Assembly (NCBI GenBank): GCA_041393015.1
Contig: JAWKKV010000001.1
Coordinates: 310,001-374,000, forward strand
DNA length: 64,000 nt
From: JAGQYH01 sp041393015
Lineage (GTDB): Bacteria > Bacteroidota > Bacteroidia > Chitinophagales > JADIYW01
Direction: 5' to 3'
The notes beneath the pieces are model-generated. The model was given only the letters and a program-made list of their open reading frames with translations. It was not told the DNA's origin and did no database searches. The translations under genes were made by a program, and so were the position numbers. Positions 55,482 to 64,000 of this stretch are shown piece by piece (positions within the stretch are counted from its first letter, which is position 1; every line of letters starts with the position of its first letter).

Positions 55482-56456
55482 CTACTCTCCAATACTAATT
55501 CTTTTGAAAGATACTACTTCAGCACCCGCTGCAAAATCAGCAATAGCGGCTCTTACATTTTTGCTATCGTCTAAAGCATATACTTGATTCAATAGACAGT
55601 GTTCTTGATCCAATAATGTATTATCAGCAATAAACCTTTCTAATTTACCTGGAACAATTTTATCCCAAATTTTCTCAGGCTTACCTTCTGCTGCTAATTC
55701 TGCTTCGATATCCGTCTTAACTTTTGCTAATACTTCTGGTGTTAATTGAGAAATACTTACAAATTGAGGAACATTTTTTAAGTGTTTACCTAATCTTTGT
55801 CTCTCTTCGTTTTCTACTTTAATTTGATTTTGGAAAGCTTCTGTTTCCTTAGCGATATAATCTGCATCAAACTCATCCGCTGATAAAATAGTAGGTCGCA
55901 TTGCTGCAATATGCATAGCAATCCCTTTAAAGAATTGATCAGCACCATCTTTGCCACCATCTTTATAGTTTACAATTACACCGATTTTACTTCCAGCGTG
56001 AATGTAAGTAGCTAAGTTATCACCTTCAACTGCAGTATATTCTGTAACATCAATTTTTTCACCGATTTTACCAGTTTGCTCAATTAAGGCTTCTTCAACT
56101 GTTCCTTCACCTAAAGAAAGTGCTAATAAAGCTTCTCTATCAGCAGGAAAATTTTTCATAGCTACATCTGCAACACTGTTCACAAAATCTTGAAACCCAT
56201 CATTTTTTGCTACGAAGTCAGTTTCACAACCAATGGCTAATAAAATAGCTTTGTTACCATCTAATCTTGAAACTACTACTCCTTCATTTGTACTTCTATC
56301 CGCTCTTTTCGCAGCTACTTTTTGTCCTTGCTTTCTTAAGATATCAATCGCTCCGTCTAAATCTCCACCAGATTCAGTTAGTGCTTTTTTGCAATCCATC
56401 ATTCCTGCACCAGTAATTTCACGTAATTTTTTAACGTCACCAGCTGTTATTGTCAT
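55482..56456 (-). CDS. tsf: Translation elongation factor Ts
   Basis: A 324-residue nucleotide exchange factor for EF-Tu. It begins with the UBA-like TAGDVKKLREITGAGMMDCKKAL, then GQKVAAKRADRSTNEGVV and the exchange motif IGCETDFVAKNDGF. It is longer than the E. coli protein (about 283) because of an insertion in the second half, common in Bacteroidota. It follows rpsB by 79 bp and is the last gene before the palindromic terminator. Confidence 0.97.
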   Translation of the reverse strand: MTITAGDVKKLREITGAGMMDCKKALTESGGDLDGAIDILRKQGQKVAAKRADRSTNEGVVVSRLDGNKAILLAIGCETDFVAKNDGFQDFVNSVADVAMKNFPADREALLALSLGEGTVEEALIEQTGKIGEKIDVTEYTAVEGDNLATYIHAGSKIGVIVNYKDGGKDGADQFFKGIAMHIAAMRPTILSADEFDADYIAKETEAFQNQIKVENEERQRLGKHLKNVPQFVSISQLTPEVLAKVKTDIEAELAAEGKPEKIWDKIVPGKLERFIADNTLLDQEHCLLNQVYALDDSKNVRAAIADFAAGAEVVSFKRISIGE

Positions 56457-56535
56457 TTCTATTATTATTAGTTGGAGTTATAAAATTTAAAATATTGAAT
56501 AGCATAAAAGCCTAAACTTTTATGCTCCAATATTA

Positions 56536-57336
56536 TTATTCAGATTTAGCAATTGGCTTAGAAGTTCTTTTTCTAGTAGCCTTTTTTTCTGTTGCCGGTG
56601 CACCTTCTTCTTGAGTTTCACCTTTATCATCTAATTGCTTTTTCTTTTCTTGTCTTTCATTCAATCCTTCTTTGATGGCATCTGTAACATACTTCATTAC
56701 AATCTCAATTGATCTTGATGCATCATCATTTGCCGGAATAGGAAAGTCAACTTGGTTAGGATCGCTATTGGTATCCACCATAGCAAAAATGTTTAATCCT
56801 AATTTTTGAGCTTCTGCTACTGCAATGTGCTCATGACTAATATCTACAATGAAAAGTGCTGCTGGTAGTCTGTTTAAGTTAGCGATACCACCTAATACTC
56901 TTTCCATTTTATTCATCTGTCTTGTCAACATCAACTTTTCCTTCTTTGTGATATTTTCGAAGGTACCATCAGTTAACATCTTATCAATTGTTTGCATTTT
57001 CTTGATAGACTTTCTGATAGTAGCAAAGTTGGTTAACATACCTCCTAACCATCTTTCGCATACGTAAGGCATGTTTACCTCTCTTGCTAAGTTAGCTACG
57101 GTTTCTTTTGCTTGCTTCTTAGTAGCAACAAACAAAATTTTTCTTCCTGACTTTGCGATAGAGCGCATGCCGGCAGCTGCCAGTTCCATTTGCTCTTTCG
57201 TTTTGTTAAGGTCGATTATATGGATTCCTTTTCTTTCCATAAAAATGTATGGTAACATTTTAGGATTCCATTTCTTCTTTAAGTGTCCGAAGTGAACACC
57301 TGCATCTAATAATTCTTTTTGTGATATATCTTGCAT
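56536..57336 (-). CDS. rpsB: 30S ribosomal protein S2
   Basis: A 266-residue S2 protein with LLDAGVHFGHLKKKWNPKM, the GRKILFVATKKQAKETV segment, CERWLGGMLTNFATIRKSI and IPANDDASRSIEIVMKYV. The last 40 residues are a charged, low-complexity tail (KKATRKRTSKPIAKSE) frequently seen in Bacteroidota S2. It lies 30 bp downstream of rpsI, in the order rplM-rpsI-rpsB-tsf. Confidence 0.97.
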   Translation of the reverse strand: MQDISQKELLDAGVHFGHLKKKWNPKMLPYIFMERKGIHIIDLNKTKEQMELAAAGMRSIAKSGRKILFVATKKQAKETVANLAREVNMPYVCERWLGGMLTNFATIRKSIKKMQTIDKMLTDGTFENITKKEKLMLTRQMNKMERVLGGIANLNRLPAALFIVDISHEHIAVAEAQKLGLNIFAMVDTNSDPNQVDFPIPANDDASRSIEIVMKYVTDAIKEGLNERQEKKKQLDDKGETQEEGAPATEKKATRKRTSKPIAKSE

Positions 57337-57366
57337 GATAGTTGTAAAATCAAATTTTGAAATAAA

Positions 57367-57750
57367 TTAACGCTTACTGAACTGGAAGCTCTTTCTCGCC
57401 TTTTTCTTACCTGGTTTCTTTCTTTCCACTACTCTTGGATCTCTAGTTACCAATTTATGCTCTTTTAAAACCGGCTTATATTCAGCATCAATTTCGATTA
57501 GCGCTCTAGATATTCCAAGTGCTAATGCTTCTGCTTGACCTTTAACGCCACCGCCAACTGTGTTGACTTTAACATCATACTTACCTTCCGTTTCTGTTAC
57601 CTTAAATGGCTCTTCTATCTTATGGATTAAGTGCTTAACTGGGAAGTATTCTTTATAATCCTTACCATTCACTTCAATCGTACCTTTACCAGGTTTTAAG
57701 TAGACTCTTGCAATTGCTGCTTTTCTTCGCCCTGTTGCTATTGTATACAT
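57367..57750 (-). CDS. rpsI: 30S ribosomal protein S9
   Basis: A 127-residue S9 protein: ATGRRKAAIARVYLKPGKG at the N-terminus, TVGGGVKGQAEALALGISRAL in the middle and the basic tail RDPRVVERKKPGKKKARKSF with terminal FSKR that reaches the decoding site. It starts 10 bp after the rplM stop, the usual pair. Confidence 0.98.
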   Translation of the reverse strand: MYTIATGRRKAAIARVYLKPGKGTIEVNGKDYKEYFPVKHLIHKIEEPFKVTETEGKYDVKVNTVGGGVKGQAEALALGISRALIEIDAEYKPVLKEHKLVTRDPRVVERKKPGKKKARKSFQFSKR

Positions 57751-57760
57751 ATATCTTTAA

Positions 57761-58204
57761 TTAAAATTTTAATGTTTCAGGTTTTTGCGCCTCATGGTTG
57801 TGTGAAGGACCAGCAAAAACGTGTAGTTTCATGTACATTTGTCTTCCTAATTTAGTTCTAGGAAGCATTCCTTTAACAGCTTTTTCAATGATATGCTCTG
57901 GTTTTGACGCTCTAACTTGCTTTGCAGTTTTAGATTTCTGACCACCTGTATATCCTGAATAAGTGATGTATTGTTTTTGATTCCACTTATCACCTGTTAA
58001 TTTTACTTTTTCAGCATTGACAACGATTACGTGATCGCCATTGTCAATATTTGCTGTGTATGCTGCTTTATGCTTGCCTTGTAATACTCTAGAAATGGTA
58101 GTACACATTCTACCTAGTACCATGTCTTCAGCATCTACTATAAACCACTTACGCTCAATTCCTTTGGCGCTAATTGTTTTAGTTTTATAACTTAATGTAT
58201 CCAC
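57761..58204 (-). CDS. rplM: 50S ribosomal protein L13
   Basis: A 147-residue L13 protein. I start at the GTG at 58202-58204, giving the normal Bacteroidota N-terminus MDTLSYKTKTISAKG; the open frame reaches 58270 but the extra codons overlap the promoter. Family marks are WFIVDAEDMVLGRMCTTISRVLQGKHK, GDHVIVVNAEKVKLTG and GMLPRTKLGRQMYMKLHVFAGPSHNH (shown as separate parts of one region). It is the first gene of the ribosomal operon and is transcribed from the promoter at 58240-58270. Confidence 0.97.
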   Translation of the reverse strand: MDTLSYKTKTISAKGIERKWFIVDAEDMVLGRMCTTISRVLQGKHKAAYTANIDNGDHVIVVNAEKVKLTGDKWNQKQYITYSGYTGGQKSKTAKQVRASKPEHIIEKAVKGMLPRTKLGRQMYMKLHVFAGPSHNHEAQKPETLKF

Positions 58205-58239
58205 TCGATAACTTTTTATCTTTTCCCAAAAACGGAGTG

Positions 58240-58270
58240 CAAAGATACTAGAAAAGAGAAGTTTTACCAA
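58240..58270 (-). promoter_or_regulatory. Promoter of the rplM-rpsI-rpsB-tsf operon
   Basis: On the minus strand TTG (58268-58270), a 20-base spacer and a perfect TATCTTTG (58240-58247) match the Bacteroidota sigma-A consensus. The leader to the GTG start of rplM is about 30 nt. Confidence 0.8.
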
Positions 58271-58414
58271 CTGCCAGTGTTAAATAATCATTTACTAATT
58301 CGTAAAGTACTGAAAATGAGTGTTAAAATCGCTCATTGTTGATTTACAGATGTGGTAATGTGTAGATATGCAAATTTCTCAATGTGCTGATTTTGAGAGT
58401 TTTGAAGGCAATAT

Positions 58415-59008
58415 TTATTCCTTTATCCCTAAAAATTGGCAAACCGCAGAATAATCACCCCAGTTATCAAAATTTTCTATTCTGCCATTACCAGGGATAA
58501 TAACATAACGATAGCTGAAATCTGCCGCATCGATTCCATTGTTATTTTGAATATAGAAATGTAAATTTCCCAATCCATAATAAAAATTATGAGTGTTACC
58601 CTCCATTAAAGCAGCTGGTAATGGGAATACATTGGACGCTTGCTTTAAATAACATAAAACTGTTCCGTTGTCTAATATTTGTTGCGTGATTGGTGTTGCT
58701 GCAAAATCATAATCCAATCTATCACTATTGGTAACTACCCAATCAGCTGAATCTACAACAAACCAATTAGAAGAAATGATATTCACCACTCCTGTATCTC
58801 CTTGTTCTCCCTGAGGTCCTTGTGGACCCGTTTCCCCAGTTTCTCCTTGAGGTCCTTGCGGTCCTGTTTCGCCTTGCTCGCCCTGTTCTCCTTGCTCGCC
58901 TGGTTCTCCTTTCAATACTATTACATCTTCTTTTGAACAACTATTAAGACTAGTAGTAATTGCTGCCATTAAAAATATTATACTGATGCTGAGAATGATT
59001 TTTTTCAT
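58415..59008 (-). CDS. Lipoprotein with collagen-like Gly-X-Y repeats
   Basis: I start at the ATG at 59006-59008, giving a lipoprotein signal, MKKIILSISIIFLMAAIT, with lipobox LNSC; the frame extends 8 codons more. After the acylated Cys comes a run of about 14 Gly-X-Y triplets (GEPGEQGEQGEQGETGPQ and on), a collagen triple-helix type region of about 42 residues, followed by a globular C-terminal domain with no known family (WFVVDSADWVV, later FSYRYVIIPGNGRIENF). A trimeric surface lipoprotein is inferred. 197 residues. It stands alone between the ribosomal operon promoter and a terminator. Confidence 0.85.
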   Translation of the reverse strand: MKKIILSISIIFLMAAITTSLNSCSKEDVIVLKGEPGEQGEQGEQGETGPQGPQGETGETGPQGPQGEQGDTGVVNIISSNWFVVDSADWVVTNSDRLDYDFAATPITQQILDNGTVLCYLKQASNVFPLPAALMEGNTHNFYYGLGNLHFYIQNNNGIDAADFSYRYVIIPGNGRIENFDNWGDYSAVCQFLGIKE

Positions 59009-59078
59009 GTTTTGAATTATTTTGAGGTGCATAATTAATCATTTAGAAGGAAGCGTACAAAAAACTATATAAAATAAA

Positions 59079-59108
59079 AAAGGCATTCGTCAATTGACGA
59101 ATGCCTTT
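59079..59108. terminator. Perfect palindromic terminator
   Basis: A 30-bp palindrome with arms AAAGGCATTCGTCAA and TTGACGAATGCCTTT, preceded by an A-run. It follows the zinc peptidase gene by 23 bp on the minus strand. Confidence 0.85.
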
Positions 59109-59130
59109 CTAAATAAATTTTATCTGTTGC

Positions 59131-59811
59131 TTATCTTCTATTGGCTACTGAAATCCAGTAAATTAATTGCGCTAATGACCCTAGAGCTGCTACAACATAT
59201 GTCATTGCTGCCCATTTTAAAGCATCTTTAGCGCCTGCATGGTTCTCGCCATTCAATGTATTGGTTCTGTCTAACCAAGCTAATGCTCTATTAGAAGCAT
59301 CAAACTCAACCGGCAGTGTTACAAATGAGAATAAGGTTGTCGTTGCGAATAATCCTACGGCTATCCATAAAACAATTGGATTACCCGAAAAGTACATTAG
59401 CGCAAGTCCTGCCATTAAAACAATGGACATCATTCTTGAACTGATACTAACAACAGGCACTAGTTTAGATCTCATTGATAACCACTGATACGCTTCTGCA
59501 TGTTGAACGGCGTGACCACATTCGTGAGCTGCTACTGCAGCTGCTGCCACTGTTGGTTGATTATACACCCATTCACTTAAGTTGACTGTTTTTGTTAATG
59601 GGTTGTAATGATCAGTTAAGGCGCCCGGTACAGACTGTACTTTCACATCATAAATGCCATTATCGTGTAGCATTTTTTCAGCGATATCTTTTCCTGTCAT
59701 GGTGATTCGATACTTCGAATACTTTTGAAATTTATTTTTCAAACGATTACTTACCATCCAACTAACGCCGGCAGTAACCACTAATAAAATCATATAAATT
59801 GGATCAAACAT
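59131..59811 (-). CDS. Membrane zinc metallopeptidase (YugP-like, neutral zinc metallopeptidase family)
   Basis: I start at the ATG at 59809-59811 (MFDPIYMILLVVTAGVSWMV); nine codons upstream look non-native. The 226-residue protein has an N-terminal membrane helix, the DNGIYDVKVQSVPGALTDHYNP segment, the zinc motif AAHECGHAVQH, and further hydrophobic helices (MSIVLMAGLALMYFSG and ALWIAVGLFATT-like). It also has FDASNRALAWLD, typical of the YugP family. It is an inner-membrane peptidase of unknown substrate. The next gene upstream is only 30 bp away, so it is probably co-transcribed with the DUF4286 gene. Confidence 0.9.
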   Translation of the reverse strand: MFDPIYMILLVVTAGVSWMVSNRLKNKFQKYSKYRITMTGKDIAEKMLHDNGIYDVKVQSVPGALTDHYNPLTKTVNLSEWVYNQPTVAAAAVAAHECGHAVQHAEAYQWLSMRSKLVPVVSISSRMMSIVLMAGLALMYFSGNPIVLWIAVGLFATTTLFSFVTLPVEFDASNRALAWLDRTNTLNGENHAGAKDALKWAAMTYVVAALGSLAQLIYWISVANRR

Positions 59812-59841
59812 ATTTTTCTTTTTAAAAAGTAATAGCAAAAA

Positions 59842-60144
59842 TCATTCCTCTGACAAAATGGAAGCAAAGAGCACCAATTTGTCGCTAAATTTTGACATTA
59901 TTTCACTCATAAATTCTGCATCTTCAACCATTTTGAACGAATTATACTCTGACATACTGTCAAAATGATACTGAACACAAAAAGTAATTCCATCTGACAC
60001 ATCAACACCTAACAGCTTTAATAAGTGCGCTTTAATAACTTTTTCACTACTATTTATTTCCGGTAGATAATCTTCCTTAATCCAGAATTTTAATTCTTGA
60101 GCGATATCCAAATCTGCTTTTATAGTGATGTTGTAGAGAATCAT
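59842..60144 (-). CDS. DUF4286 family protein
   Basis: A 100-residue cytosolic protein starting at the ATG at 60142-60144 (MILYNITIKADLDIAQEL); eight extra upstream codons are open but unlikely. The ferredoxin-like alpha-beta pattern with TFCVQYHFDSMSEYNSF is that of DUF4286, a small family found mostly in Bacteroidota with no assigned activity. It lies between the TPR protein gene (46 bp) and the zinc peptidase gene (30 bp) on the same strand, which suggests a three-gene transcript. Confidence 0.85.
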   Translation of the reverse strand: MILYNITIKADLDIAQELKFWIKEDYLPEINSSEKVIKAHLLKLLGVDVSDGITFCVQYHFDSMSEYNSFKMVEDAEFMSEIMSKFSDKLVLFASILSEE

Positions 60145-60190
60145 ATTCGGTTGTTCGGTTAGTGGCAAAGTATTTTGTTTGAATTTGTGT

Positions 60191-62008
60191 TTAATTAAGC
60201 ACGTCGCCTCTTAGTTTTCTATATATTTTTCGGGCATCCACAATAAAAGTGCTGCCTTGATGCTCTAAAATGAGCTTTTCATAAGTGGCTTTCGCTTTTT
60301 CTTCATCTTTTAAATAGTTTAGATAAAGGTCTCCTAATAGATAAAGCGCATTATCTGCCAAAAGGTCTTCATTAAAATCATTTGTTATTTTATTCAACCA
60401 CTCTATCGCCTCTTCATACTTTTGCTCCTTAATGGCCATGTTGGCTCTTTTATAATAGACATCGTCTGTTAAAGAGTGATTGGGATATAATCTTAATAAG
60501 CCATCTAATTCATATTCTGCCTCCTCAAATTTATTCTGATAAATATAAAGATCTGCTCTTGCAAAAAGAATCATTGGATGATCGGTTGTGTCTAAGTTGA
60601 GATTATCAGCTATAAATACACTTAATTCTATGGCATCGTTTGAGATTAATTCTGAAGTTGACGATTTTAGAATATCCAATTGTGTTTTCGCCCATTCAAA
60701 ATCTCCTTTATAATATGACAATTTTGCATTTTTCAATTTCGCTTCTTCGGCTAATGGGCTACCACGATAGGCTTTTTCAACTTGTCCATACAATAAAGTA
60801 GATTCCCAATGTTCGCCTTTTAGCAAATAATAATCTCCCAAATTGATCTTTGCCTTCCCTTCAATCTCTTTATTTAAACGAGGTGTTTCTAATAAGTTGT
60901 TTAGCACTGAAATCGCCGTATCGATGTCGTGAATATAAAATGCTTCCAATTTTGCTAACTCAATGATGGCAAAACCAGTCGTGTATTCCTGTTGATGTTG
61001 TCTGATAAACTGATTATAAGAAGCCTCTAAGGAAACTAAATCCTTTTGCGTGTAGTAAGGACTGTTCACCACTTTATCTCTTTTAACGTTGATTAGCTCA
61101 ATGCTTGCGGTTACATAAACTTCTAACTCCGGCCCTTTATCCATTAGATACTGATAAGCTTTAATCGCCATATCGTATTGCTCTTGTTGAGCGGCTGTTC
61201 TAGCGAGATCTAGGATTCTTCTTCCATTACCGCCGAACTTTATATCTAATGAACGTGCTTGAATAAAAGCAGATTCAAAATCATTTACATTCATATATAG
61301 CCAGATCAGTAATTCTTGATAGACCAAAACATTCGGCTCTCTTTGGACTCGCTTCAATAAGGTAGATTCAAAAATATCGTACTGTTCTTCTTCCAAATAT
61401 CTTTGAAGATTACTTTGAACCGTTCTTAGTCTTTCCGGCCGGATATACAATTCTTCTAAATAACTACTAATCATATTCTGATAATCAGATAGCAAGCTAT
61501 AAACATATGCCAATTCCAAATTGAACATACTGGCATCATTGAGAACGGCTTTTCCTTTTAAGTATGTCTTTTCGGAATACTTGATTTGATTGTATCCCAT
61601 AAACTGCCTTGCCAAAGTACTAATCACATATTGTTGAGGTGCCACCTTTTCAATGGCTTCGTCATAATATTTTATGGATGCCTTTTCGTCACCTTTCAAA
61701 TTATTGATGTAGCCAAGATCAACCAAGTATTTCACATCGCCTCTTGATTGTTTGTAGGCCTTATTAATCATAGTTTCTAGCTCATCGTAGTCTTCCAACT
61801 TTAAAAGCGTTTCAAAGTACTTGACATAGAAAAAAGTTACTCCATCCTTTTCGTTGTACAATTTTTTGTAATGAATTGCTGCTTTTTCATATTCACCATT
61901 AGCATAATACCGTTCTGCCATTCTAGAATCTTGCGACATTGGCGGTTGTGCTTGAATGGTAGTGGCAAGTACTAAAATTAAAATGAGTATGGATAAAAGT
62001 TTTTTCAT
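60191..62008 (-). CDS. Periplasmic/outer-membrane-associated TPR repeat protein
   Basis: I start at the ATG at 62006-62008, giving a clean signal peptide (MKKLLSILILILVLATTIQA). The 605-residue protein is built of helical repeats: YANGEYEKAAIHYKKLYNE, DEKASIKYYDEAIEK, YDMAIKAYQYLMDK, FEEAEYELDGLLRLYPNHS, YEEAIEWLNKITND and others, about ten TPR units. Export suggests a scaffold in the periplasm or at the outer membrane; the partner is unknown. It is the first gene of a run with the DUF4286 and zinc peptidase genes, and a hairpin-rich spacer of 350 bp separates it from the TonB gene upstream. Confidence 0.85.
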   Translation of the reverse strand: MKKLLSILILILVLATTIQAQPPMSQDSRMAERYYANGEYEKAAIHYKKLYNEKDGVTFFYVKYFETLLKLEDYDELETMINKAYKQSRGDVKYLVDLGYINNLKGDEKASIKYYDEAIEKVAPQQYVISTLARQFMGYNQIKYSEKTYLKGKAVLNDASMFNLELAYVYSLLSDYQNMISSYLEELYIRPERLRTVQSNLQRYLEEEQYDIFESTLLKRVQREPNVLVYQELLIWLYMNVNDFESAFIQARSLDIKFGGNGRRILDLARTAAQQEQYDMAIKAYQYLMDKGPELEVYVTASIELINVKRDKVVNSPYYTQKDLVSLEASYNQFIRQHQQEYTTGFAIIELAKLEAFYIHDIDTAISVLNNLLETPRLNKEIEGKAKINLGDYYLLKGEHWESTLLYGQVEKAYRGSPLAEEAKLKNAKLSYYKGDFEWAKTQLDILKSSTSELISNDAIELSVFIADNLNLDTTDHPMILFARADLYIYQNKFEEAEYELDGLLRLYPNHSLTDDVYYKRANMAIKEQKYEEAIEWLNKITNDFNEDLLADNALYLLGDLYLNYLKDEEKAKATYEKLILEHQGSTFIVDARKIYRKLRGDVLN

Positions 62009-62361
62009 TTTTAGTTTATTCATCAATATCTGCTATGCTCCTCCATTAAAGCTTCGGCGACACAATGCGTGAGACCTTAACGATGTTTTTTGTTGGTGAT
62101 AACACCAACATAGGCAACAGGTTATATTTTAACATCAACGTCCGCTTTGCGAGACATTGATGGAGATATACTTATTTTGTTGTTGCTAACACCAACAAAT
62201 GCTAGGTGTTAGCTTTTCAATGATTCCAAAACACGCTTTCGGGTCTTTCAGACATCGAAAGGAGTTGCTTCACAGATGGAATTTCTATCTGCAATATATA
62301 CACAAAAAAAAGGCCACACAATGGTGACCTTTCTTTTTTATTTATAATAAAGCTTAAATTT
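62009..62361 (-). repeat. Spacer with an array of palindromic elements (hairpins at 62091-62110, 62133-62162, 62184-62212)
   Basis: TGTTGGTG-ATAA-CACCAACA (62091-62110) is the reverse orientation of the element at 25543. CATCAACGTC / GACATTGATG (62133-62162) with inner stem CGC-GCG is the same element as the in-frame copy at 27720-27749, including the trailing GGAGAT. GCTAACACC / GGTGTTAGC (about 62186-62212) forms a 9-bp stem. No gene is seen in the 350-bp spacer. Confidence 0.85.
62307..62335 (-). terminator. Hairpin terminator behind the TonB gene
   Basis: AAAGG (62308-62312) pairs with CCTTT (62328-62332), with extra pairing CAC/GTG inside; on the minus strand it ends in a T8 run. Confidence 0.75.
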
Positions 62362-63195
<834 letters not shown>

Positions 63196-63356
63196 ATTTT
63201 AATAATTTTACTTCTATATCGTAATATTACCTATTAAATTGTTGATTTCAAAATCTATTGGAGCGATCTACTTGTATTCTAACATTTCTATGACAAAGTT
63301 TTATTTTGACATGTGATATTAGACACTAGACCTTAGACTAAATCAATAAAACATAA

Positions 63357-63734
63357 TTATGAAATTAATGCCTTGTAAGCTTCAGCATCCAATAATTCCT
63401 CTAACTGAGAACTATCGCTTAGTTTAATCTTCACCATCCATCCTTTACCATAAGGATCTTCGTTGACTACTTCCGGCTCACTTTCTAATGATTCATTTAG
63501 TTCTAACACTTCTCCTGTAACCGGCATGTATAAATCCGATACTGTTTTTACGGCCTCAATTGTACCAAAAATCTCATCTTTCTCCACTATGTCGCCTACT
63601 GTTTCAACTTCTACGTATACGATATCACCTAATTCTCCTTGAGCGAAATCAGTAATACCAATGTAAGCTTCATCACCTTCTACACGCACCCATTCGTGCT
63701 CTTTAGAATACTTTAAATTATCTGGAATATTCAT
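63357..63734 (-). CDS. gcvH: Glycine cleavage system H protein
   Basis: A 125-residue lipoyl carrier protein that shuttles the aminomethyl group between the P, T and L proteins. It begins MNIPDNLKYSKEHEWVRVEG and has ITDFAQGELGDIVYVEV; the lipoylated residue is Lys63 in GTIEAVKTVSDLYMP. Length and motifs are canonical. It lies 72 bp downstream of the sprA-like gene, on the same strand, an arrangement I recall from other Flavobacteriia, and may be transcribed from it. Confidence 0.97.
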   Translation of the reverse strand: MNIPDNLKYSKEHEWVRVEGDEAYIGITDFAQGELGDIVYVEVETVGDIVEKDEIFGTIEAVKTVSDLYMPVTGEVLELNESLESEPEVVNEDPYGKGWMVKIKLSDSSQLEELLDAEAYKALIS

Positions 63735-63806
63735 TCTTATTATTTGTCATCAAAAATAGTTTTTTTGATGATGATTACAAATACAAAGTTGAGAATAAGT
63801 AAAACA

Positions 63807-64000
63807 CTATGGTTTAGTTACACCACCATTTGAATTATTATTGTTATCGCCGCCAAATGCATTTTGAAATAACCCAGGTTCTAAATTGAATCTGATGGTA
63901 ATTCCACCTCTGGCTGAAGTAACCGGATAAGAGGCTAAAGTGGCCGGTAATGTCTTTCTATATTCATAAAACAACCTTACGTTTAATTGCTTGTTTACCA
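63807..64000 (-). CDS. sprA: C-terminal end of SprA-like T9SS translocon / gliding protein, partial
   Basis: The frame runs in from the right window edge and ends at TAG (63807-63809). About 64 residues are visible: NKQLNVRLFYEYRKTLPA, then SYPVTSARGGITIRFNLE, then an Asn/Gly-rich tail ending GGVTKP. The beta-strand pair with LNVRLFYEY and SARGGITIRF is how SprA (Sov), the outer-membrane pore of T9SS, ends in Flavobacteriia, and the gcvH neighbour fits this. Only the tail is seen, so another large outer-membrane beta-barrel is not excluded. A functional T9SS would serve the sorting-domain proteins in this window. Confidence 0.65.
   Translation of the reverse strand, partial: VNKQLNVRLFYEYRKTLPATLASYPVTSARGGITIRFNLEPGLFQNAFGGDNNNNSNGGVTKP

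Noticed and set aside
58205..58270. Longer N-terminus for L13
   Set aside because: It would cover the TATCTTTG promoter box; the GTG at 58204 gives the usual MDTLSYKT start.

Overview
The window is chromosomal DNA of a low-GC Bacteroidota, most likely order Flavobacteriales. Supporting signs are promoters of the TTG / TAnnTTTG type, three secreted proteins with type IX secretion (T9SS) C-terminal sorting domains visible here, the 3' end of a SprA-like T9SS/gliding gene next to gcvH and a TonB gene, a one-polypeptide glycyl-tRNA synthetase, and many palindromic intergenic repeats. I saw no rRNA, tRNA, CRISPR array, transposase or prophage gene.

Layout. 1-9966 (-): one giant secreted protein gene (M43 metalloprotease, lamin-tail-like, FN3, PPC-like modules and SprB repeats). 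It runs off the left edge and is interrupted by a stop at 5467 inside a scrambled stretch of about 55 bp. 10114-12597 (-): a polysaccharide flippase and a class III aminotransferase. 12864-18856: a PagL-like lipid A deacylase, glyS, the iron uptake operon feoA-feoB plus a tiny Cys-rich partner, and a LuxR-type response regulator whose promoter/operator copies that of feoA. 19042-21303: a two-gene unit of a YbjN/CesT-like protein and a cytosolic trypsin-like protease with a zinc ribbon. 21975-26639: GDP-heptose genes (a three-domain fusion, an HddA-like kinase, GmhA) followed by an NAD-sugar epimerase. 26824-29161 (-): a GT2 glycosyltransferase carrying an in-frame palindromic insertion, and leuB.

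29237-38891 is an accessory region. It holds three tandem genes sharing a secreted SSDDAEE-type N-terminal module, repeated GGGGTA boxes upstream of two of them, a repeated AGGGGTTTTT-plus-hairpin terminator behind each gene, a frameshifted small secreted gene, and about 1 kb without genes but with tandem hairpins.

38892-50715: methylmalonyl-CoA epimerase, cysteine desulfurase, an IscA-type Fe-S protein, a secreted DUF3604 protein, glyA, a second secreted M43 protease, and a sugar nucleotidyltransferase. 50734-53918: an alkyltransferase-like protein, a degenerate TrpF-like protein, trmB and two small conserved proteins. 54040-58270 (-) is the core block rplM-rpsI-rpsB-tsf from a clear promoter, then pyrH-frr. 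58415-64000 (-): a collagen-like lipoprotein, a zinc peptidase, a DUF4286 protein, a TPR protein, a TonB protein, gcvH and the sprA tail.

The most unusual material is (1) a pair of 30-bp hairpins inserted in frame in the glycosyltransferase gene, with an intergenic relative at 62133 whose inner stem differs by a compensated base change; (2) the identical promoter/operator layout of feoA and the LuxR regulator; (3) the SSDDAEE gene cluster with its shared boxes and terminators; and (4) the protease/YbjN-like pair.
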